Assembly (NCBI GenBank): GCA_036250225.1
Contig: JAPZLL010000020.1
Span: 558,001 to 622,000, forward strand
DNA: 64,000 bases
Reading direction: 5' to 3'
DNA from: Cercophora sp. LCS_1
Taxonomy: Eukaryota > Ascomycota > Sordariomycetes > Sordariales > Lasiosphaeriaceae
Notes under the pieces: generated by a model
Databases searched by the model: none
The model's input: the letters and a program-made list of their open reading frames with translations, nothing else
Told to the model about the DNA's origin: nothing
Part shown: positions 1 to 8,982 of the stretch, piece after piece
How positions within the stretch are numbered: position 1 is the stretch's first letter
Layout: each line of letters opens with the position of its first letter
Translations under genes and position numbers: made by a program

Positions 1-151
1 ATGTCCATTCAGTTGCTCCGGTCTTCCTGCACTTGTACCCCTGACTCCGCGTCACCGTCTCCAGAAAATGTCCGCAAATCTACCTCGAATCCATGTCAAG
101 GTTTACAGCGATCCTTCACCGTGCACCGACTACTTCGCCATATGCAAGAGC

Positions 152-1843
152 CTAGCCCTGGTCCACGCAGGACCAGCAATCGCGAGGCCCTCCTTCCGAC
201 GAACAATTCTCATACAGGGCCTTTTGCGGGTAGGGACACACAACTCGTTGCTGGGTTTTCCCGTCCAGCCCCTTCACCTCAACAGGCGTACTACCTGGCG
301 CTGTGCCATTCTCAACCCATAACCGGAGCTGCTCAAAGAGCCTCGTTGGATTGCCACTTGGACCGCCGAAGCAATGCTGGAGTCCTGGGACTTCGTAGTG
401 ACGAAAAAACTCGTCCACGCCATGGGTCACGGCATCCACCGCCTGGTGATACTGCTCGGTTGCCTTTGGAGAGATGCCTTGATCGTCCTTTGTGTTTCAT
501 CAGTGCTAACACTTCTTATCAACACCATAAAGAGACTCACCAAACCATGAAAGCTGACAATCTTGCCGCCAGCATCCCGAAACGCTGTGAGATCCGGATC
601 GTCTGTGCCTATTATTGACCCGTACTGCTGTCGCCCGGCATGAATTAGGGCGGCAAACTCATTGTTAGTGAGATGACTAAAGTCAAAGTTCGCGTCTTTG
701 GCAATAAAAAACTTCAGCCAAGCAGCAATGCCTATCACTGGCATCCCAGTACAGGCGCCGCTCGTGCAGTTAGTTCCAGCAACCCCAATACCCCCAAAGC
801 TTTGAGTCCCTGACAGGTCTGCACCGGGACTCAAACCATGCCACACGAAGCCACCCTCCGGCAGTATTGGTCCTCTCCATGCTGCGTTGGCCACCGCTGC
901 GGCCGTCTTGGTGATGGTGATGGTGGTGTTGGTCTGGGAGCATTGTATTGACCTGCCGACGACAGTGAATGGATCGAATATGTCGATGCATGCATCAGTG
1001 CCGGTGATGATGCCGTCGATTACGCCGTCTAAGCCATCGCAAGCTGAAACTGCCGCTGCGGTGATGGCAACCAGCTCACATGCGTATGGGTAACTACCCA
1101 GTACGTTCATGACTTGCTGTGGCCATTGCAAGCTGCCAAAAAGCTCAGGCCAGTAAATCGCGGGAGCTCCAGCTGCGATACCGTTATATGCCTCGGGGTA
1201 TCGCTGAGCGAGCATGAAGCCTTGGCGTCCACCCTGTGAACATCCGTTCCAGTAGGAGTACGACGCATTGGTCCCGTAGAAGCTGCGGATGACGGATTTT
1301 CCAATGATTGCCCATACCATGGGTCAGCCAGGGACCTTTCTCAGTTGGAAACACCTCCTCACCTACCTGGTCATTAAGTGAAACAGAAGCAAGGTTGTTC
1401 AGCCCATACAAGTTTGCATTGCCAGGACTGAGCAACGCCCATTCGGTACCTCCAAATAGATCTGTACTAACACCAGCGTCTGTAGTCGTTGTGGCGTATC
1501 CGTCCGCAACCGCACCCCGCATGTTCTCGTATGAGAGATCGAAGGCTCCTGCAACCCAATAGCCGCCACCAACTGCTTGCAGGCGGCCGTTCCAAGTGTC
1601 AACGGGAAGCCAAGCTTCCACCTTGATCTTGTCTCCCTGTCCAGGGTGCGTGTATGTGACGGTGACGTTGCATATTGTCAAGTGCAACGCTGCAACCGAT
1701 GGTTGGGTGAAGCGAAAATTCGCTGAGGCTGAAGCGTTGAAGTTGGTCACCTGCGAAGCTTGTATCGAGAGAATCTGAGAGCCGAAAAGTGAGAGTGACG
1801 AGAATGTTGTAGGCACACAGGCCTCAGGCGAGTAGTTAAACAT
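152..1843 (-). CDS. Tannase/feruloyl esterase family hydrolase, probably defective
   Basis: Predicted secreted-type esterase that would cleave gallate or hydroxycinnamate esters of plant polymers. The family core is visible: NGCSQGGRQG around the catalytic Ser, DDPDLTAF with the acid residue, and PGLQHC with the catalytic His and the paired Cys. This is the CS-D-HC arrangement of tannases. A clear intron at 488-540 (GTGAGT to ACAAAG) joins FHGL to DDQGISPKA. A second intron is needed at 1312-1366, because LNDQ must join AIIGKSVIRSFYG. It has a good donor (GTAGGT) and a branch-like CTGACC, but the bases before the downstream exon are TATGG, not AG. The first ATG at 1843 gives no signal peptide, and no upstream exon encoding one was found within about 500 bp. 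The gene therefore looks recently damaged, or uses a non-canonical acceptor. The family call is firm; functionality is doubtful. Confidence 0.75.
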
Positions 1844-2790
1844 TGTGGGGGGAGACACTGAATTCTAACTGAATTCTAAACGTTCAGATCCTCGTTGTGT
1901 CTGATCATACGGCTAGAAACACCAACCCTCTTGCCAAAGAAGTGTCCACTGTGGCCACCCGACTACTTCTATTACTCTGAGAACTGCTCACTGGCAATTA
2001 CAGTGACGCTAAAAAACGTCATTTGGTACCGTGACGTCAAGGGGGCGTCAACTCCCCTCACCAAACCCAGTTTTTTGTTTGGAAATCAAATGCAGCCCAA
2101 TTGTCGGCACGGAATCCAAGCAACTTCAAGTTGTCCTACCCCAGATTTGCCCATGTCGTGCCACGGGGTTGCTGGGCGAATCATTGGGCCCGGGGTGCAA
2201 TGACCAAAAGACCCCACAGACCAGGAGGGTCCCGGCTTCCCGGCAGTAAGCCGTCAGGACCATTGGACCCAGGTTTGGGTCCATATGGCCCAGGTCCTCA
2301 GGTAATCCCAAGTAAATAGAATGCCGGCTGATCCGGTGTTGTATACGGGGCAGCGAATGTAAGCCGGGACGGAGCATCGGGTGGTATGGTTAAAAGCTTT
2401 GGGATCGTGAGATGGGAGTCGTGATACTGAACGGTCAGAATCACTTCAGTCAGGTAGCTAGGTTCTTCTATGCTTAAAAGGAGAGTGCCGCCCTTGGACA
2501 AGTTTCTGGCCCTCTCAAGCATTGCTGCTTATATTGCTAGCTTGCCTGCTTAGGCGAGGATCTCCTAGACGGCACCTTTTCACCGCATTGGCGTGCTTGG
2601 CGCAGCTCAGTGTTTGCGTGCGTTGCGAAACGCACTTTGGGACAGTGAGTGGACCGAGATCACGATGGTGTGATCCGGCCTCTTGATGACCTTGCTCGCC
2701 ACCTGCTGCTATCCGATGCTTCAAGCCTTCTGCTGGCGGTGATGGAACCCGCCGATCCTACCACGTGACGCAACCCTCTCACACAATTTT
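1844..2790. other. Intergenic, no gene recognised
   Basis: About 0.95 kb between two minus-strand genes. It holds only short overlapping ORFs in all frames with no family resemblance. The part upstream of the tannase was inspected for a missing signal-peptide exon and none was convincing. Confidence 0.5.
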
Positions 2791-3453
2791 TCAAGGCGAC
2801 GACCTCGGATGTCCAGTACCGGTATGTGGAAACGCAGCGCTATTATCCAACTCATACACCCCAGGAACTCTCTGGACACCACCCGGCTCCGAAGCCCCCG
2901 GGCGTGCCCCAGCTTCCACATTGCTCATCTTCCCGTCCAGCTCTAACCGCCCCGTCCCTTGTGGTACGACAACCTCCAGCAGACCCTTCTCTTCCGGCAC
3001 TGCCAGTTCTATCTTCTCGCTCCACCCACGGCTCACTTCACCCACATTCTGTCGTAACATCATCTCGCTCAGGCGTTTCTTCCGATGCCGCAAGATCAAA
3101 ACCCCAGCAAGCACAAGCAACACGATCCCCATCACGCTCCCCACGACAACTCCAGCAAAAGCGTTCCCGGACATTCTGCCCCCGTCAGCGAGAACGACTT
3201 CCGTTACTACCCCGGTCCCCGCAGAACCAGTGTTCGTATCCGTAGCGCGATTTTCACCATCAGAATCCCCCGTCGTGGACGTCTGCTGTCGAGATATAAG
3301 TAGGGGCTCGGGGCTAATATCAATCTCGTCATACTCAGACCCATTGGCCTTTCGTTGCGATATAAAATACATTCCAATGTCAGAAACACTGCACTGCTTA
3401 TTCAAGTAGAAAACCGTGATTGTATTCTGTGCTCTCTTCAGCTTTCTGGCCAT
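2791..3453 (-). CDS. Single-pass membrane protein, 3' part only
   Basis: A 220-aa frame with one transmembrane helix, GVVVGSVMGIVLLVLAGVLI, followed by a basic stop-transfer run (RHRKKR). The cytosolic tail is acidic and proline/glycine-rich. This is the usual C-terminal layout of fungal type I cell-surface proteins, in which a Ser/Thr-rich ectodomain precedes the helix. Here the ectodomain is short, there is no signal peptide, and an in-frame stop lies just upstream of the ATG at 3453. Either an upstream exon was missed or the gene is truncated at the 5' end. No function can be assigned. Confidence 0.5.
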   Translation of the reverse strand: MARKLKRAQNTITVFYLNKQCSVSDIGMYFISQRKANGSEYDEIDISPEPLLISRQQTSTTGDSDGENRATDTNTGSAGTGVVTEVVLADGGRMSGNAFAGVVVGSVMGIVLLVLAGVLILRHRKKRLSEMMLRQNVGEVSRGWSEKIELAVPEEKGLLEVVVPQGTGRLELDGKMSNVEAGARPGASEPGGVQRVPGVYELDNSAAFPHTGTGHPRSSP

Positions 3454-3590
3454 GGCCAGAAAGCCTTCTTCTTATAGATCCGAGGCCTCCAGTAGGCCAC
3501 GCAAGCTGGTGGCACTAGCTGACGAATCCATCGTCTGGAGCCTTCTAGACCCTTCTTTCTGACATCCAATACCCCATATAATCACCGAAC

Positions 3591-3964
3591 ATGTCGCCAT
3601 TAGCAGTGGAAGCAGTACCGCAGACGGTGGGGATCAAGGCAAAGACCCTTACAGAGACCCCAGCGCAGACAGAGGTTGTGGAACCAGAGTCACTGGAAAT
3701 GAAGCCCATTGTGCCGGAGTCAAAGCCGGCCGAGGCAACCAACGGCAGTAACGGCGCAAATGGCACCACTCCGGAAGCCACGCAGAATGCACTCCCGCAA
3801 GGACACGAGGGCCATCGGGAACCCCTCAAACTGAGCGGGGCCTTTGACCAGTTCACCTCTTTTGACGTCACTCCCGTCATCGGACGCAAGTTTGTTGGCG
3901 TCGACCTCGTCAAGTGGCTGCGCGCCGCTAACTTAGACGAGTTCCTGTGCGACTTTGCCATTAC
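3591..3964 (+). pseudogene. TauD/TfdA-type dioxygenase, 5' fragment
   Basis: The ATG at 3591 opens a frame whose residues from about 80 onward (LKLSGAFDQFTSFDVTP, then IGRKF, VKWLRA and LCDFAIT) match the N-terminal part of fungal Fe(II)/2-oxoglutarate taurine dioxygenase-like proteins. The next expected segment and the whole HxD...H iron-binding core are absent. After about 3964 the sequence becomes AT-rich and non-coding, with short runs in all frames. The gene has evidently been cut by an insertion or deletion. The preceding 80 residues are low-complexity, as is common at the start of these proteins. It cannot be functional. Confidence 0.7.
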
Positions 3965-4422
3965 CAGTTCGTTTACCCCACTCTATATAGTCCGTCCACC
4001 AGTTGACAGACCCCAGTTTTCCAATATAGTATTGTTGTTTTCTGTGCTTAAAATAGTATTACCGATAATTTCTAAAAGGAGTTCGTCCAGCACTTTAGCA
4101 AATTTTCAAGTAAGCGGGCTACCCCCCGCCTATACATCTACCCCGTCAATAACGCCTCCTATGAGTACGGTGGTAAGGATAACGAAATTAGCGTTATTCT
4201 TTTCGGAATAAGCCAAAAAGCTCTATAAGGACCGCTTTAATTGGTTTAGTAGCAATTGTCGCTAGAACGGTAAGAGCCAGTGGGAATCCTCAATAGTCCC
4301 AGGAGGGAAAACCTCCTAAATATATAAGAGTGGAATGTTTCGTCAGCGCTATTTGGCCGACCATGAATTGTTTTGTCCAAGTTAATCCAAGACGCTATCC
4401 TAAAAACCTCTCCAAGCCCAAA
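3965..4422. mobile_element. AT-rich insertion, probable degenerate transposon
   Basis: About 450 bp that is much more AT-rich than its neighbours. It replaces the rest of the TauD gene and ends close to the stop codon of the next gene. A small inverted repeat (AGGAGG...CCTCCT near 4301-4317) is visible. Composition and position suggest an old, mutated repeat. No transposase or terminal repeat could be identified, so the class is unknown. Confidence 0.35.
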
Positions 4423-6345
4423 TCAAACCAGGTCAACGTCAATAGCACCATAGTGCTTGAGAAATCGTCCCCAGACAGCGCTTCCTTCAACCTCTCCAAT
4501 CGCTACGGGCCAGAGGACACGGCCTGCCCCATCCTCCCAATCCAGCGGCCGAACCCCTCCAAATAAAGCGTCCATCTCGGGCGCCGCGGACATGAATCCC
4601 GGATCAACCGTATTCATCGCTACACCCCTCGTCCTCCACGCCGAAGCCGCCTCAGTCTGGGTGATCATGTTGACAGCGGCCTTCGTCATGTTGGTGTGGA
4701 CATGCACTCCAGTCTTGGCTGAGTGGTCGGGTGCGCGCTCGAATAGCCCTTCTCGCGACGAAACGTTGATGATATACCCTAGAGGTTTCCTTGGCTTGGG
4801 CTGGGTGCCTTTTGGTTTCTTCGCTTGGTCCGCGGTGCTCGCGGCGGGATTGGAGGACGCCTTGAGGTCTGCTCCCATGAGCGGGAGCAGCTCCCGGAAC
4901 AGGATAAGCGGGACAAAGGCGTTGACGGCATGCGCGGATACAATGTCCTCGTAGGGAATCTCCGAGACGGTCTGCACCCACGAGGACTTGAAGTAGGGCT
5001 GAAGCAGATCGGTCCGACCGTCATCCTTCATGCTGGTCGGCAACGTCACCCTAGCGGTGGATATGTCTTCGCTTGGCGGGAGCACGGCAACAGCTGTCTC
5101 ATGTTCATCGCCGCCGTAGAATGACGATGACAGAGCTAACGGGGAAACGCCACCTCGTATACGGGCTTGGTAGTGATGGGTAATGCTACCTCTAGCTGCA
5201 CTCTGGAACACAATGTCGGTGGCTGCGGCTTCGGTGCTTTTCTGTCGCTCGCGAAAGACGGCGTGTTCCTCCTTCTTGATACTGTCCGTCAGGGTCTGCG
5301 CAGCGTTATTGATAAGTACGTCTAGCTTCGAGGCGCCCAGCTCGCCGAGCGCTGCGCGTGTAGCACTGACGAGTGCGAATGCGTCCCGCGCGCTTCGAAA
5401 GTCTGCGCCTATCACCTTGAGACGGGTCTGCCAATCGCCAAAGTCGGGTTCTTGTGAGTACCGAGTCGCGGCATCGTTGGGGTAGCGTGTTGTCGCTATT
5501 ACAGTGGCGCCGCAGCGCAGAAGCCGCAGCGTCGTACTGTAGCCCAAGTTGACGCGGGCGCCGGTGACGAGGGCAGTACGCCCACGTAGTTTGAGGGATT
5601 TCGGTAGAGAGAGGGCCGAGCCGGCGAAGTTAAATGCGCCGCATGGCCGACACATGGACCCGTAGCGCGGGTGTGGATCAGTGAGGAGGAATCGGCAGAT
5701 GTAGCAGACGCGCAGGCGTGTCGGTGGTCGTTGATCGTGGTATTTCTTGACGTCGTTGCTCCATCGCACTGTCGGTACATCTGAGGCATTCTCGTCCTCG
5801 ATTGGGCGCTGGAGTCCGAATCGATCCTCGATGGCTTTGATCGATGTGTGAAGGTGGTTGTTGGGAGGAAGCGACATGTCCAAGGTGAGGAAGCGCAAGA
5901 CCTTGAGCGCCGTCTCGGCCTCCTCTTTCGTTGGCTTCTCCTTGCCGCCAATCTTCTGTTTACCCTCCGACAATGGAATTGTCTTTGTAAAGTCACCGGT
6001 CGTTAGGTAGCCATCAGCAGGCAGCGGAGGTTCTTGGACGAGCTCTCCCTGCTCAATCACCCGTCGCAGTCTTGTCCGCGTCTTCTCGTAGAGAAACCGC
6101 TTCAGTTCTTCGGGTATTTGGGGCGAGGGCGTCAGGTATGTCGCAATTTGGAGGGCAGCGCGAGAGGATGGAATGGGAGTGTGCATGGCCAGCTGGCTCG
6201 GCAACCCTCCAGCATCCAGTTGAGCAACATCCTGCAGGAGCTGTTTGGCGATGTCCTCAGGCGGGCTGGTCGCTGCAAACCGATCCCAGTACGATTCCGC
6301 ACCCGCCGAGGCTTTCTTGAAGTCCTTTTTGGACGCAGAAAACAT
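4423..6345 (-). CDS. Large atypical short-chain dehydrogenase (640 aa)
   Basis: One uninterrupted frame. Residues 1-210 form an N-terminal region of unknown fold. Residues 214-235 carry CYIC...CRPC, a likely zinc knuckle. From about 255 to the end is a Rossmann-fold SDR domain, with the cofactor motif TGARVNLG at 261-268, NNA at 346-348 and NVSS at about 527-530. The usual YxxxK catalytic pair is altered: the Lys is in HTNMTKAA (about 555), but the position of the Tyr holds Thr. I recall the same HTNM(A/T)K pattern in some long SDR-like proteins, so this may be a family trait. A 90-residue insert (about 365-455) separates the NNA strand from the active-site strand. The substrate cannot be predicted. 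A soluble oxidoreductase or pseudo-oxidoreductase is most likely. Confidence 0.85.
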   Translation of the reverse strand: MFSASKKDFKKASAGAESYWDRFAATSPPEDIAKQLLQDVAQLDAGGLPSQLAMHTPIPSSRAALQIATYLTPSPQIPEELKRFLYEKTRTRLRRVIEQGELVQEPPLPADGYLTTGDFTKTIPLSEGKQKIGGKEKPTKEEAETALKVLRFLTLDMSLPPNNHLHTSIKAIEDRFGLQRPIEDENASDVPTVRWSNDVKKYHDQRPPTRLRVCYICRFLLTDPHPRYGSMCRPCGAFNFAGSALSLPKSLKLRGRTALVTGARVNLGYSTTLRLLRCGATVIATTRYPNDAATRYSQEPDFGDWQTRLKVIGADFRSARDAFALVSATRAALGELGASKLDVLINNAAQTLTDSIKKEEHAVFRERQKSTEAAATDIVFQSAARGSITHHYQARIRGGVSPLALSSSFYGGDEHETAVAVLPPSEDISTARVTLPTSMKDDGRTDLLQPYFKSSWVQTVSEIPYEDIVSAHAVNAFVPLILFRELLPLMGADLKASSNPAASTADQAKKPKGTQPKPRKPLGYIINVSSREGLFERAPDHSAKTGVHVHTNMTKAAVNMITQTEAASAWRTRGVAMNTVDPGFMSAAPEMDALFGGVRPLDWEDGAGRVLWPVAIGEVEGSAVWGRFLKHYGAIDVDLV

Positions 6346-6637
6346 TTTGAGGACGTTGGGGTTGCTTGGTTGAAGATCAAAATCGCTGGTGCTCCGGTTC
6401 GAGCGTCAAAGTAGACAGTCGCGTGACTCACCGGCGTCCTGCCGAGTGTCCACTCCATTCATTGGCCAAGTGCGACGAACCTGCAATGTCCTCAAACAGG
6501 CAGCCAGTGCAGCCAGCATAGCTCGAATCCGCACGTCTAAAAACGCATAGCCCCCCGATTTCCTGCTTTGACGGCAGATTGCAGCTTCAACCCATTGCCC
6601 ACCGGAATTAGTATCGGAAACAAATAAGCCGCCCATC
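6346..6637. promoter_or_regulatory. Shared upstream region of two divergent genes
   Basis: About 290 bp separate the start codons of the minus-strand SDR (6345) and the plus-strand unknown gene (6638). The interval must hold both promoters. No TATA-like box stands out. Confidence 0.4.
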
Positions 6638-7057
6638 ATGGTCGCCTCTCACTTTCTCTCCTCGACCGCGCCCCTTCCCGCGTCTGCTCTTGAGGAAATC
6701 GCCAATGGCGGTGCCCTGGATGAGATCTCAAACGCTGAGGGTGTTGTGCGACGCTACATCTTCAATCATGGCCTCCGCGACAAAACCACTGGCAAGCTTG
6801 GAAAAGCGCTCATCTTTTTCGTCTATCAGACGGGACGATATGGACCCCAGAATGGCTTTCGTCTCGTCTTTGTACATCGGGGATTCTTCATTGCGAGCGC
6901 AAGCAAGGTCAGTGGAGATCCAGAGGACGAGATCGATGGTGTGTGCAAGGAGATACCACAGGGACACATGGAGGTGGGTATCCTAGGGGATGCGCCACCG
7001 CGAATCGAAGACCCGACAGAGGACTTGGTTGGGGAGCCTCTAGGATGTCAGGATTGA
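6638..7057 (+). CDS. Hypothetical protein (139 aa)
   Basis: Not recognised. The ATG at 6638 follows CATC and opens a 139-codon frame with G/C-rich third positions through about codon 90, which supports real coding. Residues 35-80 look like a compact domain (VVRRYIFNHGLRD, then KALIFFVYQTGRYG and FRLVFVHRG). The end is less convincing. A GT at 6909 (AAG|GTCAGT) could be an intron donor, so the C-terminus may differ from the open frame. The gene is divergent from the SDR gene and may share its promoter. Confidence 0.45.
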   Translation: MVASHFLSSTAPLPASALEEIANGGALDEISNAEGVVRRYIFNHGLRDKTTGKLGKALIFFVYQTGRYGPQNGFRLVFVHRGFFIASASKVSGDPEDEIDGVCKEIPQGHMEVGILGDAPPRIEDPTEDLVGEPLGCQD

Positions 7058-7775
7058 GTTTGAAAACTTGGTTGGCGTGGGCTTTTTGCATATACATGGA
7101 GCTAGGAAGGAGCGTGGATCGCAAAGGCAGCGATTCCAGCCACCACATAGGACGTCGCAGCTTCTCTTGGGCGATGCTTAACGTCGGACAAACACGTACC
7201 TGGAATTCTGGGTTGAGATGGAAACCAAGAATCAAAATCAGGCAGATAAGCCCAGTGTGTGACATCAAGAAGGCTCATGTGAAAGTGTGATGGCGAATCG
7301 CAGAAGATTCAACTGTTGTGCCTCGCTCTCTGTTTTTTCTCCCTTTGCCGAAGAGTGGCCAAACCAGAATAGCTAACTTGAATAACAATGACGAGCCCCT
7401 CGTAACTACCCAAGGTACCACCAGCTCACGAGTCCGGTGGGTCTGTTTCAACTCTGTGGGGATCGCCCTGGATCGGGTCACCTGAGGAGTTGGGTACATA
7501 ATCGGACGGAAGTTGCGGCCCTGAAATCGGATGGCAGGCGCTACAACTCAACGGAGGCAAGGCAAGGAAAAAAAAAGTATTTGAAGTCCATCCCCTCCAC
7601 CAAGATCGCTCCAAACTCTTCACCTTCACCATCACTCTGGATTTGGCCTCCAATCAGGACTTGCCTCCGCAACGCCACCTCAAGGGATACCACCACCAGT
7701 CAACCCATCACAAGCCCAAGTATTTCCAGCTACTCTTTTGGGTGCCAGCAGATTGCGCTAATCGTGTCTCGTAGG
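7058..7775. other. Intergenic, promoter side of small secreted-protein gene
   Basis: About 0.7 kb with no recognisable gene. The last 150 bp before 7776 are pyrimidine-rich with many CCACC/CACC runs, typical of fungal 5' leaders. No TATA box was seen. Confidence 0.4.
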
Positions 7776-8114
7776 ATGATCCTCTCCAAGCTTTCACTTG
7801 CTACCGCGACCCTCGTCCTCGCGGCCAACGCGGCGGTCGTCCAGCTCTTTAGCGATCGCTATTGCAAGGAGCCGGCGGGCGAGCGCAACGTGTGGGACAA
7901 CACCTGCGCTCCCACGGGTGGTTTCCAATCCTACCGCATCGTCACTTCCGCCACCGACGAACACCAGCGCCTCAGGGCATACAGCAAGAATCTGTGCCTT
8001 GATAAAGTGACCAGCTGTAGCAAGGCACAAGCTTCCGAGGGCTGCTACCGCGCAACCAATGAAGATGGTGGAAGCAATGCCCTGGGCTCATCGTTGATCT
8101 ACTGCGGTTTTTAG
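7776..8114 (+). CDS. Small secreted cysteine-rich protein (112 aa)
   Basis: The ATG at 7776 starts a typical signal peptide (MILSKLSLATATLVLAANA, predicted cleavage after about residue 20). The mature part is about 92 aa and has six cysteines (YC, TC, LC, SC, GC, YCGF), enough for three disulfides. No known fold was recognised. Size, secretion and Cys content fit effector-like or antimicrobial secreted proteins of fungi. An upstream in-frame extension exists, but it lacks codon bias and would bury the signal peptide, so the ATG at 7776 is preferred. Confidence 0.75.
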   Translation: MILSKLSLATATLVLAANAAVVQLFSDRYCKEPAGERNVWDNTCAPTGGFQSYRIVTSATDEHQRLRAYSKNLCLDKVTSCSKAQASEGCYRATNEDGGSNALGSSLIYCGF

Positions 8115-8982
8115 GGAGTTTCGACATCGTGGTTTCCCTGCTGTAAGCTATCTGGGCCGTTCAACACTCGTTTGCGGATATTCGACACTTCGACACTCTG
8201 CCTTCCTTGAGATGGGACGAAGCTATCCCTGGGTTCTTGATTGAGGCGGGTTAATAGCGGTGGGGGGCCTGCAGCAGCATTCTTTTAGAGCCAAAATACG
8301 ATGATTTGTGCCTAATCCCTGCAGAGAATTATAGATTATGTGACGTGATCTAACAACAGTTTGATGAAGCAATTAGCTCTAGCATTCCAATGTGTATGCC
8401 CATAATAACACCAAAAATCACCCAAGATCATAGATATTTCCACCAACCAAAGACATATCAAGGAAGACAATTCTGCCAGACCTGAGTCATTGTTTGACCG
8501 ACAGCCCATTACCGGGACCGGTGACAACACCTGCTCGTTACTTCCGGTTGCGATACCACTGATGGTAAAGGTTTTGGGTTCGAGCCCCAGCGGGGTCGAC
8601 GATATCTTTTTGAGCACTTGGGGCTTGATGTTGGGGATGTGGTGTTATGGTGGGTCCTCTTTCTGCTTTTCATTGTCGTGGAGCTATGTTGAGGACTGGG
8701 CCTTGAGTCAGGGGTGGATCCGGATGGGGCGACCCTCCCTTAGGGTCACCAGCAACAATACCTGACATTGCCAGGGGCGATCCTGCGCAAACCCCATCAA
8801 AGACAGCACAAAGGAGGATGAGCTGGTTTTAAAAGCTTGCATCTCTCTCAGCCAGCGCCTTCTATTCCGACCCACGTACCGTCTTACGAAGACTTTGAAA
8901 TCCCACCTACCCATACATACCTTACATGTAGGTACCTAGCAACTCCAAAAACTAAGAAATGGCGGCTCAAACACCCTGCAGC
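8115..8982. other. Intergenic with a tRNA-like fragment
   Basis: About 0.87 kb without a protein gene. At 8573-8588 there is a good T-arm/box B (GGGTTCGAGCCCC) inside a possible five-pair stem, followed by a T5 run at 8607-8611 that could stop RNA polymerase III. The matching acceptor and D arms are not found upstream, so this is at most a degenerate tRNA or a tRNA-derived SINE remnant. Confidence 0.3.

Noticed and set aside
1..618. 205-codon plus-strand ORF at the window start
   Set aside because: It is the antisense shadow of the tannase exons, whose family motifs are unambiguous on the minus strand.
770..991. ORF with a His7 run that looks like a metal-binding tail
   Set aside because: Produced by reading the tannase exon in the wrong frame; the His codons come from a GTGATGGTGATG-type stretch.
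4652..5485. Several 80-165 codon ORFs on both strands
   Set aside because: All are shadows of the 640-codon SDR frame.
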